Shown here piece after piece: positions 33,173 through 41,578 of a DNA stretch of 64,000 nucleotides. Each line of letters opens with the position of its first letter. The first letter of the stretch is position 1. The stretch is from Rhodococcus ruber (lineage in GTDB: Bacteria > Actinomycetota > Actinomycetes > Mycobacteriales > Mycobacteriaceae). The position numbers and the translations under genes were made by a program. Below the pieces are notes generated by a model. It did not search any database. It was not told the DNA's origin and was given only the letters and a program-made list of their open reading frames with translations. The stretch covers positions 1-64,000 of the forward strand of contig NZ_JAPWIJ010000018.1 of NCBI RefSeq assembly GCF_027270735.1, written 5' to 3'.

Positions 33173-34138
33173 CTAGTTCAGGCCCGCATAGCTGTGCAGG
33201 CCTGAAACCACCATGTTGATGATGAAGAGGTTGAACAGCATGGCGGTGAATCCGGCGACGTTGATCCACGCGGCGCGGGTGTTGCGCCAGCCGGAGGTGG
33301 CGCGGGCGTGCAGGTAGGCGGCGTAGATGATCCAGGTGATGAAGGACATCGTTTCCTTGGGGTCCCAGCCCCAGAAGCGTCCCCATGCGGCCTCGGCCCA
33401 GATCGCACCGAGGATGACGCCTGCTCCGAAGAGCGGGAAGGCGACGATGGTCGTCTTGTATGCGAGTCGGTCAAGGGCCTGGGCGTCGGGCAGCTTGGAT
33501 GCGAATGTGCCCCAAAAACCAACGCTTTCCTCGCCGAGGGGCTGCTTGATGCGCAGCAGGAACAGCAGGGACGCGACGCCGGAGACCAGCAGGATGCCGC
33601 TGCCGACGCTGACGATGGTGACGTGAATGGGCAGCCAGTAGGACCGCAGTGCCGGGACAACCGGGGCGGCGTCGGCGTAGAGCTTGGTGGCGGCGAAGAA
33701 CATCAGCACGATGATCGGTGCGAGAACGAACACCAGCATCGGACGCATCGTCTTCTTGCGCAGGGCGACGACGGACGTCAGGGCCGCGGCTGCGGTGGCC
33801 ATGGTGACGAACTCGTACATGTTGCCGAGAGGGAAGCGGTGCGTGGCGAACCCGCGCAGCACCACCGCGGTGATGTGCAGGATGAGGGCCGGCGCAAGCA
33901 ATGCGAAGCCCATGCCTGCCAGGCGATCGGAGAGCGGGCGTTTCGGTGCTTCGGTGACGCGACCCGGCCGGGTCTCGACCACCGGGGCGCCTGCACCGAC
34001 GAGTTCCTTGGCCTGAGCAGCCGTAGCCTTGGCTGACGCGTACTGAGCGATGAGCAGAACGAATGCGAGCACGTAAATGGTGAACGCTGATTCGAACGAC
34101 CAATCGCTGTACTGCGAGAGGGTCTCGTTGATCGGCAT
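33173..34138 (-). CDS. ccsB: Cytochrome c maturation protein CcsB
   Basis: A 321-residue polytopic membrane protein of the System II (Ccs) cytochrome c synthase. Its eight or so helices carry the heme-handling WWD motif, visible as WGRFWGWDPKET (about 243-254), with conserved His residues in flanking loops. It partners ResB to move heme across the membrane and attach it to apocytochromes. The ATG at 34138 is three bases past the resB stop. It is the last gene of the four-gene cytochrome c unit. Confidence 0.94.
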   Translation of the reverse strand: MPINETLSQYSDWSFESAFTIYVLAFVLLIAQYASAKATAAQAKELVGAGAPVVETRPGRVTEAPKRPLSDRLAGMGFALLAPALILHITAVVLRGFATHRFPLGNMYEFVTMATAAAALTSVVALRKKTMRPMLVFVLAPIIVLMFFAATKLYADAAPVVPALRSYWLPIHVTIVSVGSGILLVSGVASLLFLLRIKQPLGEESVGFWGTFASKLPDAQALDRLAYKTTIVAFPLFGAGVILGAIWAEAAWGRFWGWDPKETMSFITWIIYAAYLHARATSGWRNTRAAWINVAGFTAMLFNLFIINMVVSGLHSYAGLN

Positions 34139-34141
34139 CGG

Positions 34142-35761
34142 TCAGTTCTCCTGTTTCGAGGTGTCGCCGAGCAGGCGGGTGCACAGGCGGTCGAACTCTT
34201 CGCCCCACCCTGCCTGATCGGTGCGTGCAAGTCCGCCGAGGTCTACTACAGTACGTCGTGCCTGGGCGTCGGCGGTGAGCCGGACCCAGATTCTGCGACG
34301 CTTGATCACCAGTGAGACGAGCAGTCCGCCCATCATCGTGAGTGCGAAGACGAGCACCCAGGTCTGGGCGGGGTCGTGGGAGACCTGGAGATTGACGAAC
34401 TCCTTCGCCCCGTCGAACGTGACGACGGTGCCGTCGCTCAGCGTCGCGGATTCTCCCGGCATCAGGTTGACGCGGTCCTGCTTGACCAACCGACCCTGGG
34501 CGATCATTTCCTGATCGAGCGAGAAGATGGACTGCGGTAGTCCGGTGTCGAGGCCGGTATCGCCCTTGTAGATGTCGACGGCGACGGCGGGGTCGTTCAT
34601 CGCGGGGAAGCTCGACGACAGCAGGCTGCCGTGGAACGACGCCGTCGGGGCGAACAGTCCTTCGATGGCGATCTGGTTCTTCCGGCGGTCCAGGGGGTCG
34701 GTGTAAAGGCCGCCGGGCGGGTCCACGCGCAGCACGCCACTGGACAGGAAGGTCGTGGCGTCCGTCGGTTGCCACTGGATGGTGTCGGTACGGGTCTCAC
34801 CGTTCGGGAACGTCACGGTGAAGGTCGGCGCGTAGCCGTGGCCCTGCAGGTAGACGCGGTCTCCTGCGACACGCAGCGGGTGGTTGACCTGGAGCTGATC
34901 GTCGCGCCACACATTGTTCGTCAGGTCGTCGCCGGCCTGGTATTCGATGTTGGAGGTGAACATCTCGGCCTGGCCGTTGTCCAAGTAGTCGGCCTGAAAG
35001 TCCTTGACCCGCAAGCACAGTGGCTCGAGGTCGGTGCCGTCGACGAGGTTGCCTGCGCGGAACGAGTCGTAGTTCGCGGGGGTCGAGGTGCAGAACCCGG
35101 GGCCGTCGTCGGCGATCACGATGCGGTTGCCCTCGTAGCCGAGCAGTTTGCCCATGGCGATCGCGGCCAACAGTCCGACGAGGGAGAGGTGGAACACGAG
35201 GTTGCCGAGTTCGCGGACGTATCCCTTCTCCGCAGAGAGCGTCACCGCTCCGCCGTCCTCGGTTCGCTGGGCGACGCGCCAGCCGCGCAGCTGAGCACGC
35301 ACCTGCCCGGCAATGTCCTCGGGTGTGCCGTCGACGTCGTAGCGACTGTGGTGCGGCAGCCGCGAGAGGTTGCGCGGGGCGCGAACAGGCTTGGTACGCA
35401 ACTGCTTTGCATGCTCGATGCACCGCGGCAGGATGCAGCCGATCAACGAGACGAACAACAGTGCGTAGATCGCGGTGAACCAGAAGCTGCCGAAGACGTC
35501 GAACAGCTCGAACTTGTCCATGATCGGGCCGAGGGTCGGCCGGTCGGCGATGTATTGATCGACCTTGCCTGCGTTGAGGCTGCGCTGCGGCACCAGGGCA
35601 CCGGGCACCGCAGCGAACGCCAGCAGGAACAGCAGCACCAGAGCGGTGCGCATGCTGGTCAGACCGCGCCAGGTGTTGCGAATCAGGGCCACTCCCCTGC
35701 CCAGCACCGACTGCTTGTGAGGCGGCGACGCTTCGGTGCGCTCTTCGGTATCGGCGGTCAT
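34142..35761 (-). CDS. resB: Cytochrome c maturation protein ResB
   Basis: A 539-residue membrane protein: three helices near the N-terminus (starting LTSMRTALVLLFLLAFAAVPGALVP), a large outside domain of about 300 residues and a last helix near residue 465 followed by a basic stretch. This is the ResB/Ccs1 layout. It forms the heme-binding synthase with CcsB. ATG 35761 overlaps the ccdA stop by four bases. In-frame residues before it belong to an antisense shadow and are not counted. Confidence 0.94.
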   Translation of the reverse strand: MTADTEERTEASPPHKQSVLGRGVALIRNTWRGLTSMRTALVLLFLLAFAAVPGALVPQRSLNAGKVDQYIADRPTLGPIMDKFELFDVFGSFWFTAIYALLFVSLIGCILPRCIEHAKQLRTKPVRAPRNLSRLPHHSRYDVDGTPEDIAGQVRAQLRGWRVAQRTEDGGAVTLSAEKGYVRELGNLVFHLSLVGLLAAIAMGKLLGYEGNRIVIADDGPGFCTSTPANYDSFRAGNLVDGTDLEPLCLRVKDFQADYLDNGQAEMFTSNIEYQAGDDLTNNVWRDDQLQVNHPLRVAGDRVYLQGHGYAPTFTVTFPNGETRTDTIQWQPTDATTFLSSGVLRVDPPGGLYTDPLDRRKNQIAIEGLFAPTASFHGSLLSSSFPAMNDPAVAVDIYKGDTGLDTGLPQSIFSLDQEMIAQGRLVKQDRVNLMPGESATLSDGTVVTFDGAKEFVNLQVSHDPAQTWVLVFALTMMGGLLVSLVIKRRRIWVRLTADAQARRTVVDLGGLARTDQAGWGEEFDRLCTRLLGDTSKQEN

Positions 35762-36576
35762 ATCGGCAACACCACATCGGAGACGAAGGCGTCGCGTACC
35801 CAGCCGACGAACTGATCCCAGGCACCGGTGACCAGTGCAATTCCTACCGCTATCAACATGATTCCGCCGAACACCTGTATCTGTCGTGCGTGTGTACGTA
35901 GCCAGCCGACGCCTCGCAGCGCGCTGACCGAACCGAACGCGAGGATCACGAACGGCAGCCCGAGGCCGAGGCAATAGGCCACGATGAGGGTGACGCCGCG
36001 CGCTGCCGTCGCACCGTCGGTGCCGGCGGCGAGCGAGATGACGCCTGCGAGTGTGGGCCCGAGGCACGGGGTCCAGCCGAGTGCGAACACGCCTCCGAGC
36101 AGTGGAGCGCCTGCCAGTGAACCGATCTGCTTGGGCTCGAACCGCACATCGCGCTGCAGCGCGGGGATCAGTCCGACGAACACCAGACCCATGGCGATGG
36201 TGACGACGCCGCCGATGCGCATGAGCAGCTCACGGTTGATCGCCAGCACCGATATTGCCCCGAACACCGACGCGGTGGCGAGGACGAACACCACGGTGAA
36301 GCCGAGTACGAACAGGCCCGCTGCTCCGGCCACGCGCACTCGGCCGCTGCGCACCTCGGTCTTGACGGCGGCCTCGTCGGCGCTGACGGCCGGGGTGTCC
36401 GCGCCGACGACTCCGGCGAGATACGACAGATAGCCCGGCACCAGCGGTACGACGCACGGCGACGCGAAAGAGACGAGACCGGCCAGTACGCAGGCTCCGA
36501 GAGCCAGGATCAGCGGCCCGGAGGCCGCGGCTTCCTGGAAACTCGCGCCGACCCCGGCAAGGTAGATCTCGTTCAC
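35758..36576 (-). CDS. ccdA: Thiol-disulfide carrier CcdA
   Basis: A 272-residue membrane protein with six helices. It passes electrons from cytosolic thioredoxin to the outer-face TlpA-like protein, keeping apocytochrome CXXCH thiols reduced. The conserved Cys pair is seen in SFASPCVVPLVPGYLSY (helix 1) and LGWTPCLGPTLAG (helix 4). The ATG at 36576 overlaps the tlpA-like stop by four bases. A loop after helix 1 with ADEAAVKTEVRSGRVR is longer than in the Bacillus protein. Confidence 0.94.
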   Translation of the reverse strand: MNEIYLAGVGASFQEAAASGPLILALGACVLAGLVSFASPCVVPLVPGYLSYLAGVVGADTPAVSADEAAVKTEVRSGRVRVAGAAGLFVLGFTVVFVLATASVFGAISVLAINRELLMRIGGVVTIAMGLVFVGLIPALQRDVRFEPKQIGSLAGAPLLGGVFALGWTPCLGPTLAGVISLAAGTDGATAARGVTLIVAYCLGLGLPFVILAFGSVSALRGVGWLRTHARQIQVFGGIMLIAVGIALVTGAWDQFVGWVRDAFVSDVVLPI

Positions 36577-37163
36577 TGTTGCACTGGCTCCTCGGCTGCT
36601 ATCCGTTCTACGACGGGCTGCAGGTCCTCGGCGAGCAGTTCACGCAGGAACACTGCGGCGACGCGGTGCTGTCGGTCGAGCACGATGGTCGTCGGGATGA
36701 CGGAGGTGGGGACGCCACCGAGCGCATTGAGCGTTCGCATCGGCGGGTCGTAGATCGAGGAGTAGGTGACGTTGTTGCTGACGACGAAATCCTGTGCGGC
36801 GGTTTGCGATTCGTCGCGCACGTTGATGCCGAGGAATTCGACGCCGGAGGTCTTGGTGGCCTCGTAGACCTTCTCGAGATCGTCGGCTTCACCGCGGCAT
36901 GGACCGCACCACTGGCCCCAGACGTTGAGGACGACGACGTCACCGTCGTAGTCCGACAACGATGTCGTCTTGCCCTCGGTCATCAGGTCGGGTCCGGACA
37001 GTTCGCCGAGCGCACCACGGTCGGACGGCGGATCGTAGAAGATATCGGTCTTGCCGCCCGGTGACACGAACTGGAAGGTGCCGCCCTGAGCAACCGCGTC
37101 GGTGCCGGTCGAACAGCCGGCGACGAGGGCCATCGCGGCAATTGCGATCAGAAACCTATGCAC
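36573..37163 (-). CDS. TlpA/ResA-like thioredoxin-fold lipoprotein
   Basis: A 196-residue protein with a lipoprotein signal (lipobox VAGC, Cys17) and a thioredoxin fold with WCGPC (Cys86, Cys89). Outside the membrane it would reduce apocytochrome c using electrons from CcdA. The cis-Pro loop is GGVPTSVIPTTIVLD. Its start overlaps the stop of the histidine phosphatase gene by eight bases, so that gene may head the operon. Confidence 0.92.
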   Translation of the reverse strand: MHRFLIAIAAMALVAGCSTGTDAVAQGGTFQFVSPGGKTDIFYDPPSDRGALGELSGPDLMTEGKTTSLSDYDGDVVVLNVWGQWCGPCRGEADDLEKVYEATKTSGVEFLGINVRDESQTAAQDFVVSNNVTYSSIYDPPMRTLNALGGVPTSVIPTTIVLDRQHRVAAVFLRELLAEDLQPVVERIAAEEPVQQ

Positions 37164-37818
37164 CGGTGATCCTCGGGTCGGATGCTCCCGCTGGCTCGGA
37201 GTAGACGAGGTCGACGAGCTGATCGCCCTCGTAGACCAGCGACGTCAACGACGCGAGTCCGCACTGACGATTGCGCGGGTCGTGCCACAGCCGGTCGCCC
37301 TGCAGGAAGCGGCGAAGCGTCCATACCGGGAGTTGGTGGCTGACGCAGACGGCCTCGTGCCCGACGGCCGCGACGCGGGCTGCATTGACGGCGGCGAGCA
37401 TGCGATGCGCGATCTGCAGGTACGGCTCGCCCCAGGACGGGGTGAATGGATCGCGCAGCTTCCACCAGTGTCGTGGCCGCCGCAGTGCGCCGTCGCCTAC
37501 TGCCACGCGCAGTCCCTCGAACTCGTTACCCGCTTCGATGAGGTTCTCGTCTTCGACGATCGTCAGGCCGTGCGCGGCCGCGATGGGAGCCGCGGTCTCC
37601 TGAGCGCGCAAGAGCGGAGATGCGACGACGTGAGTGATGTCGTGCCCGGCGAGCGCATCTGCCACCGACTTGGCCTGCGACTGACCGGTGACCGAGAGCT
37701 TGAAGCCCGGCAGCCGTCCGTAGAGGATGCCCTTGGGGTTGTGCACCTCGCCGTGCCGGAGGACGTGCACGATGGTGCGCGTCGTCGAGTGCGGATGTGT
37801 TGCGGGGGCCTCGGTCAC
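37156..37818 (-). CDS. Histidine phosphatase family protein
   Basis: A 220-residue phosphoglycerate mutase-like protein. The phosphohistidine motif RHGEVHNP starts at 21 (His22), with the second His in VCVSHQLPVW and the Arg of SPLLRAQETA. The substrate is unknown. From memory, mycobacteria have this gene between hemL and the cytochrome c genes (Rv0525). GTG 37818 with AGGA seven bases upstream is used, as the residues further upstream in the frame look non-coding. It overlaps the tlpA-like gene by eight bases. Confidence 0.9.
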   Translation of the reverse strand: MTEAPATHPHSTTRTIVHVLRHGEVHNPKGILYGRLPGFKLSVTGQSQAKSVADALAGHDITHVVASPLLRAQETAAPIAAAHGLTIVEDENLIEAGNEFEGLRVAVGDGALRRPRHWWKLRDPFTPSWGEPYLQIAHRMLAAVNAARVAAVGHEAVCVSHQLPVWTLRRFLQGDRLWHDPRNRQCGLASLTSLVYEGDQLVDLVYSEPAGASDPRITGA

Positions 37819-37870
37819 GTCGGGGTCCTGTTTCTCGCTAGTCGGGTGGGAAGTCAGTTCTGTGTAGACG

Positions 37871-39190
37871 TCACAGTGGTGCCGCAGCAGCTGCCGCGGC
37901 CTTCGCGGCAGCCGGGGCCGCGTCGGCGATGATCGAGAAGGCGTCGTCGTCGAGGGCTGCGGAGACGAACCAGGCCTCGAATGCGCTCGGCGGCGGATAG
38001 ACACCGCGCGAGAGAAAAGCGTGGAAGAACGCCGGGTATCGCCATGTCTGCGCAGCTTTGGCCTGCGCGTAATCGGTGACGGGTCCATCGGCGAAGAACA
38101 CACTCACCATAGTGCCCGCGAACTGCACCTGATGGGTGACGCCTTCGGCGGTGAGTGCGTCGCCGAGCAGCGTTCCGAGCCGTTGCGAGTTTGCCTGCAA
38201 CTTCGCGTAGACGGCTGCGTCGGCCAGTTGCAGGCTCGTCAGACCGGCTGCGACGGCCACGGGGTTACCGCTGAGCGTGCCCGCCTGGTACACCGGTCCG
38301 GCCGGCGCGAGGTAAGCCATGATGTCTGCGCGGCCACCGAATGCGGCAGCGGGCAGTCCACCGGACATGACCTTGCCGAAGGTGTACAGGTCGCCTGCAA
38401 CACCGTCGATGCCGTACCAACCGGAGGCACTGACGCGGAACCCGGTCATCACCTCGTCCATGATCAGCAGCGCGCCGTGCTCGGTCGCAAGACGGCGCAG
38501 TCCCTCGTTGAAGCCGGTGACCGGGGCGATTGCGCCCATGTTGCCTGCGGCGGCCTCGGTGATGATGCAGGCGATCTGGCCGGGGTTGGCCTCGAACGCG
38601 GCGGAAACGGCGGCGAGGTCGTTGTAGGGAACGACGATGGTGTCCGACGCCTGTGCGCCGGTGACTCCCGGAGAAGTGGGGAGCCCGAAGGTGGCCAGAC
38701 CCGAACCGGCGTCGGCGAGCAGCGCATCGACGTGACCGTGGTAGCAGCCGGAGAACTTCAGGATCTTGGTGCGGCCGGTGAATCCGCGAGCCAGACGCAC
38801 CGCGCTCATGGTGGCCTCTGTGCCCGAATTCACAAGGCGAACCTGGTCGACGGGGCCGACTCGACGGACGATCTCTTCGGCGAGTTCGATTTCTCGCTCG
38901 GTGGGTGCGCCGAACGACAGGCCGGTTGCCGCGGCTTTCTGGACGGCTTCGACGATGGCCGGGTGAGCGTGCCCGTGGATCATCGGACCCCAGGAAGAGA
39001 TGAGGTCGACGTAGGACTTCCCGTCGGCGTCGGTCATCGTGTATCCGCTGGCCTGCGTGATGAACCGCGGGGTTCCTCCGACCGATGCGAAGGCCCGCAC
39101 CGGCGAGTTGACGCCACCGGGAATCACCGCGCTTGCGCGAGCGAAAAGTTGGGCCGATACGGGGGCGTCGTCGCCGAGAGGAGCAGTCAC
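37871..39190 (-). CDS. hemL: Glutamate-1-semialdehyde 2,1-aminomutase
   Basis: A 439-residue PLP enzyme that turns glutamate-1-semialdehyde into 5-aminolevulinate, the product HemB uses. The PLP Lys is in TFGKVMSGGLPAAAFGG and the phosphate-binding region in NSGTEATMSAVRLARG. The N-terminal motif PGGVNSPVRAF is characteristic. It lies about 15 kb from the rest of the heme genes, on the same strand, next to the cytochrome c maturation operon. The C-terminus ends in an Ala-rich run. Confidence 0.96.
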   Translation of the reverse strand: MTAPLGDDAPVSAQLFARASAVIPGGVNSPVRAFASVGGTPRFITQASGYTMTDADGKSYVDLISSWGPMIHGHAHPAIVEAVQKAAATGLSFGAPTEREIELAEEIVRRVGPVDQVRLVNSGTEATMSAVRLARGFTGRTKILKFSGCYHGHVDALLADAGSGLATFGLPTSPGVTGAQASDTIVVPYNDLAAVSAAFEANPGQIACIITEAAAGNMGAIAPVTGFNEGLRRLATEHGALLIMDEVMTGFRVSASGWYGIDGVAGDLYTFGKVMSGGLPAAAFGGRADIMAYLAPAGPVYQAGTLSGNPVAVAAGLTSLQLADAAVYAKLQANSQRLGTLLGDALTAEGVTHQVQFAGTMVSVFFADGPVTDYAQAKAAQTWRYPAFFHAFLSRGVYPPPSAFEAWFVSAALDDDAFSIIADAAPAAAKAAAAAAAPL

Positions 39191-39259
39191 GACTTCCAGT
39201 GTCCCAGGTTCGGCGAAATCACCAACTACAGGGCGTAATAATGCACTCGCCCGACGGCC

Positions 39260-39694
39260 TCAGTCGCTGTCGGTTTTCTTGTCCTCGGGCATGAACACCA
39301 TCGCGATCAGGATGATGCCCCAGATGCCGAGGGGCCACAGAGGCCAGTAGGAGGTCGGCTCACCGTCGGAGATCCACTGAACGGCCCAGATTCCGTTCAT
39401 GACGACGGCACCACCGAACCACCAGCGCCACTCGTCCAGATACTCGCGCCACTCGCTCCTCGTGTGGGCGACGTCCGTTGCTTTCGACGTGTCGGCGGCC
39501 GGTAAGTCGCGAACGACCTCGGCCAAGTCACCCCGAGTGGTCGACGCCCATACCGCATCGAGACGCTGTTCGTACTCGACCAACGTCAAGCGGCCCTCGC
39601 CCATCGCCAGGCCGAGTGTGTTCACGACGACCTCACGCTCGTCATTGCTCACGCGCAGGTCCAGCCGATCGTTCTTGTCGAGATTCTTTCCCAT
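39260..39694 (-). CDS. DUF1707/2TM domain protein
   Basis: A 144-residue protein. The N-terminal DUF1707 module (DLRVSNDEREVVVNTLGLAMGEGRLTLVEYEQRLD) is a common actinobacterial SHOCT-like unit. Two membrane helices follow (about 92-105 and 118-134) and a short acidic, Lys-containing tail. The family often works in envelope stress or signalling, but nothing here shows the partner. A 76-base gap separates it from the divergent PNPOx-like gene. Confidence 0.85.
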   Translation of the reverse strand: MGKNLDKNDRLDLRVSNDEREVVVNTLGLAMGEGRLTLVEYEQRLDAVWASTTRGDLAEVVRDLPAADTSKATDVAHTRSEWREYLDEWRWWFGGAVVMNGIWAVQWISDGEPTSYWPLWPLGIWGIILIAMVFMPEDKKTDSD

Positions 39695-39770
39695 GCGAAG
39701 CCTCCCGATACCCGTGTCCGTTTTGTCACCTTAACGGTTGAGTGAGCTGCACACCGGGTAGTTGGTTTCG

Positions 39771-40304
39771 ATGACGAACACCGATAGAACGAACACCGAA
39801 AGCTCCGCGGACGGCGTTTCCAAAGTTGCAGGACTGATGTCCGAAGCCGGACTGTGCATGTTCACCACGGTTGGCCGAGACGGCCACCTCATCTCGCGTC
39901 CGATGGCGCTGCAGGAAGCCGAGTTCGACGGCGACCTGTGGTTTTTTGCCGCCCACGACTCGCGCAAGGTCGCCGACATCGCGGCGAATCCGACGGTCAA
40001 CGTCTCGTTTCAGTCGGGCGAGGGTTGGGTGTCCCTGTCCGGCACCGCGGCCGTCGTCGAGAACCGAACGAAGGCCGAGGAACTGTGGAACACCCGGGCG
40101 GCCACGTGGTTCGAGAAGAACCCCGATTCCCGGGAGGTGGCGCTGATCCACGTGGCCGCCGAAGGTGCGGAGTACTGGTCGACCCCCGGATCGAAGGTCT
40201 CGAATCTCATGGCTTACGCCAAGGCCAAAATCACCAACGAGCGGCCGAATCTCGGCGAACACGAGGTCGTCGAGCTCGAGCTACCCCACAATTCGACCGA
40301 CTAG
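39771..40304 (+). CDS. Pyridoxamine 5'-phosphate oxidase-like protein (stress protein 26 type)
   Basis: A 177-residue split-barrel flavin-binding-like protein. It shows LMSEAGLCMFTTVGRDGHLISRPM, WFFAAHDSRKVADI and a C-terminal YWSTPGSKVSNLMAYAKAKI, as in the general stress protein 26 group. It may bind FMN, FAD or F420; PLP synthesis is unlikely. ATG 39771 is used (TTG 39762 also possible). It converges on the repeat-tailed membrane protein with a four-base overlap. Confidence 0.88.
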   Translation: MTNTDRTNTESSADGVSKVAGLMSEAGLCMFTTVGRDGHLISRPMALQEAEFDGDLWFFAAHDSRKVADIAANPTVNVSFQSGEGWVSLSGTAAVVENRTKAEELWNTRAATWFEKNPDSREVALIHVAAEGAEYWSTPGSKVSNLMAYAKAKITNERPNLGEHEVVELELPHNSTD

Positions 40305-40834
40305 TTCCGCTCGTGCCGGGGTGCTGTCGGGGGCACGTCCGGATCGCCCACGACGTTCCGGTGGCCTGTGACGTTGCGGTCGTCCGTCACACCGCGGTCG
40401 CTGGCGATGCCCCGGTCATCTGCGACGTTCCGGTCGTCCGCGAAGTTCCGGTCATCTCGCACGTTGCGGTCGTCTGTCGCGTTACGGCCGTTCTTCACGT
40501 CCGGGTCGATCCGATTCGCACGCTCGAACTCCGAGTCGACCTCGTCGCGGGACGACGCGGCGACACCCTGATGAGACTGCGCCTGCTGCGCAAGTTTTTC
40601 CGCCTCGGCGGCTTTGACGTCGGCCTCGGCCTGCGCCCGACGCGCTTTGGCCTCACTTTCGCGAGCCAGCAGCTCACGCTCCTCGACGATGGCCGCTTGA
40701 TCGGCTGCCTTCTCGCGAATGTCGTTCGCTTCCAACCTCTTTCGTTCCTTGCCCTTGCGCGCCACGACCAGGGCGACGGCAACGACCAACACTACGACGA
40801 CTACTGCAACGACGATCCACACTGCGGTACTCAT
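40301..40834 (-). CDS. Membrane-anchored coiled-coil protein with DRNVAD repeats
   Basis: A 177-residue protein: one N-terminal helix (about 4-25), a strongly charged coiled-coil region (about 28-88, rich in Lys, Glu, Ala and Arg) and about seven copies of a hexapeptide related to DRNVAD (122-163). The tail should be cytosolic if the N-terminus is outside. I do not recognise a family. Its DNA contains the matching 18-bp repeats. It converges on the PNPOx-like gene and is 54 bases upstream of bioD on the same strand. Confidence 0.75.
   Translation of the reverse strand: MSTAVWIVVAVVVVVLVVAVALVVARKGKERKRLEANDIREKAADQAAIVEERELLARESEAKARRAQAEADVKAAEAEKLAQQAQSHQGVAASSRDEVDSEFERANRIDPDVKNGRNATDDRNVRDDRNFADDRNVADDRGIASDRGVTDDRNVTGHRNVVGDPDVPPTAPRHERN
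40346..40471. repeat. 18-bp in-gene tandem repeat (DRNVAD unit)
   Basis: Seven diverged 18-bp units encoding D-R-N/G-V/I/F-x-D/S-type hexapeptides in the minus-strand membrane protein. Unit drift is about 20-40 percent at the base level, though the DR and N/G positions are kept. The period of 18 preserves frame. Confidence 0.75.
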
Positions 40835-40888
40835 AATTGGAACTCCCGATCTGTTTCGAATGCCGAAGCGGCAGACGTTCCCTGCCGG

Positions 40889-41578
40889 TTACCCGAGTAA
40901 CGAATCAGTAAACTCGCCGGCCATCCTGCGGGCGAGTGCACCGAACTCCTTCTCGTCCAACGCGCCTGCACCGTCGGGCACACATGCGATCAGCTCGACG
41001 CCCGTCACGAGCGGCAATTCCTCCAGGTTGACCCGCGCCGCCAGACTCGGTTCGATCGGCCACGACCCGATGACCAGGCCGGAACACCTCACGCCCGCTG
41101 CACGCACAGCTGCGACGGTCAGCGCGCTGTGATTGAGCGTCCCCAGCTCTGCCCCTGCCACGACCAGAACCGATGCGCCGACGGCATCGGCGATATCGAG
41201 GGCGGTGAACCCTTCGGCACCCAGACGCACCGCTACTCCGCCCGCACCCTCGACCAGGACGAGGTCGTGCGTTTGGTCGAGTACGAGAACCGCGTCGACG
41301 ACGTCGTCGAGTTCGAGCATTGCCCGACCCGACCGGCGGGCCGCGACATCGGGTGCGAGCGGCTCGGGGTACCGCGCTAGCTCGATTCCGCGAACTCCCG
41401 AAAGACGTTCCACCACATCGATATCCGACTCGTCCTGGCAGCCGTCACCCACTCCGGTCTGCGCCGGTTTGCATACCGCCACCGTCCGTCCGCGTGCCCG
41501 GGCCGCGGCCGCGAGCGCTGCGGTCACCACGGTTTTTCCGACGCCGGTCGACGTTCCGGTGACGAGCAGCACGGTCAT
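40889..41578 (-). CDS. bioD: Dethiobiotin synthetase
   Basis: A 229-residue P-loop enzyme that closes the ureido ring of dethiobiotin from DAPA, CO2 and ATP. The P-loop GTSTGVGKT is at 7-15, and the KPAQTG and VEGAGGVAV motifs that bind substrate and Mg are present. ATG 41578 overlaps the bioF stop by four bases. It is the last gene of the bioA-bioF-bioD run; bioB is not in the window. Confidence 0.95.
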   Translation of the reverse strand: MTVLLVTGTSTGVGKTVVTAALAAAARARGRTVAVCKPAQTGVGDGCQDESDIDVVERLSGVRGIELARYPEPLAPDVAARRSGRAMLELDDVVDAVLVLDQTHDLVLVEGAGGVAVRLGAEGFTALDIADAVGASVLVVAGAELGTLNHSALTVAAVRAAGVRCSGLVIGSWPIEPSLAARVNLEELPLVTGVELIACVPDGAGALDEKEFGALARRMAGEFTDSLLG

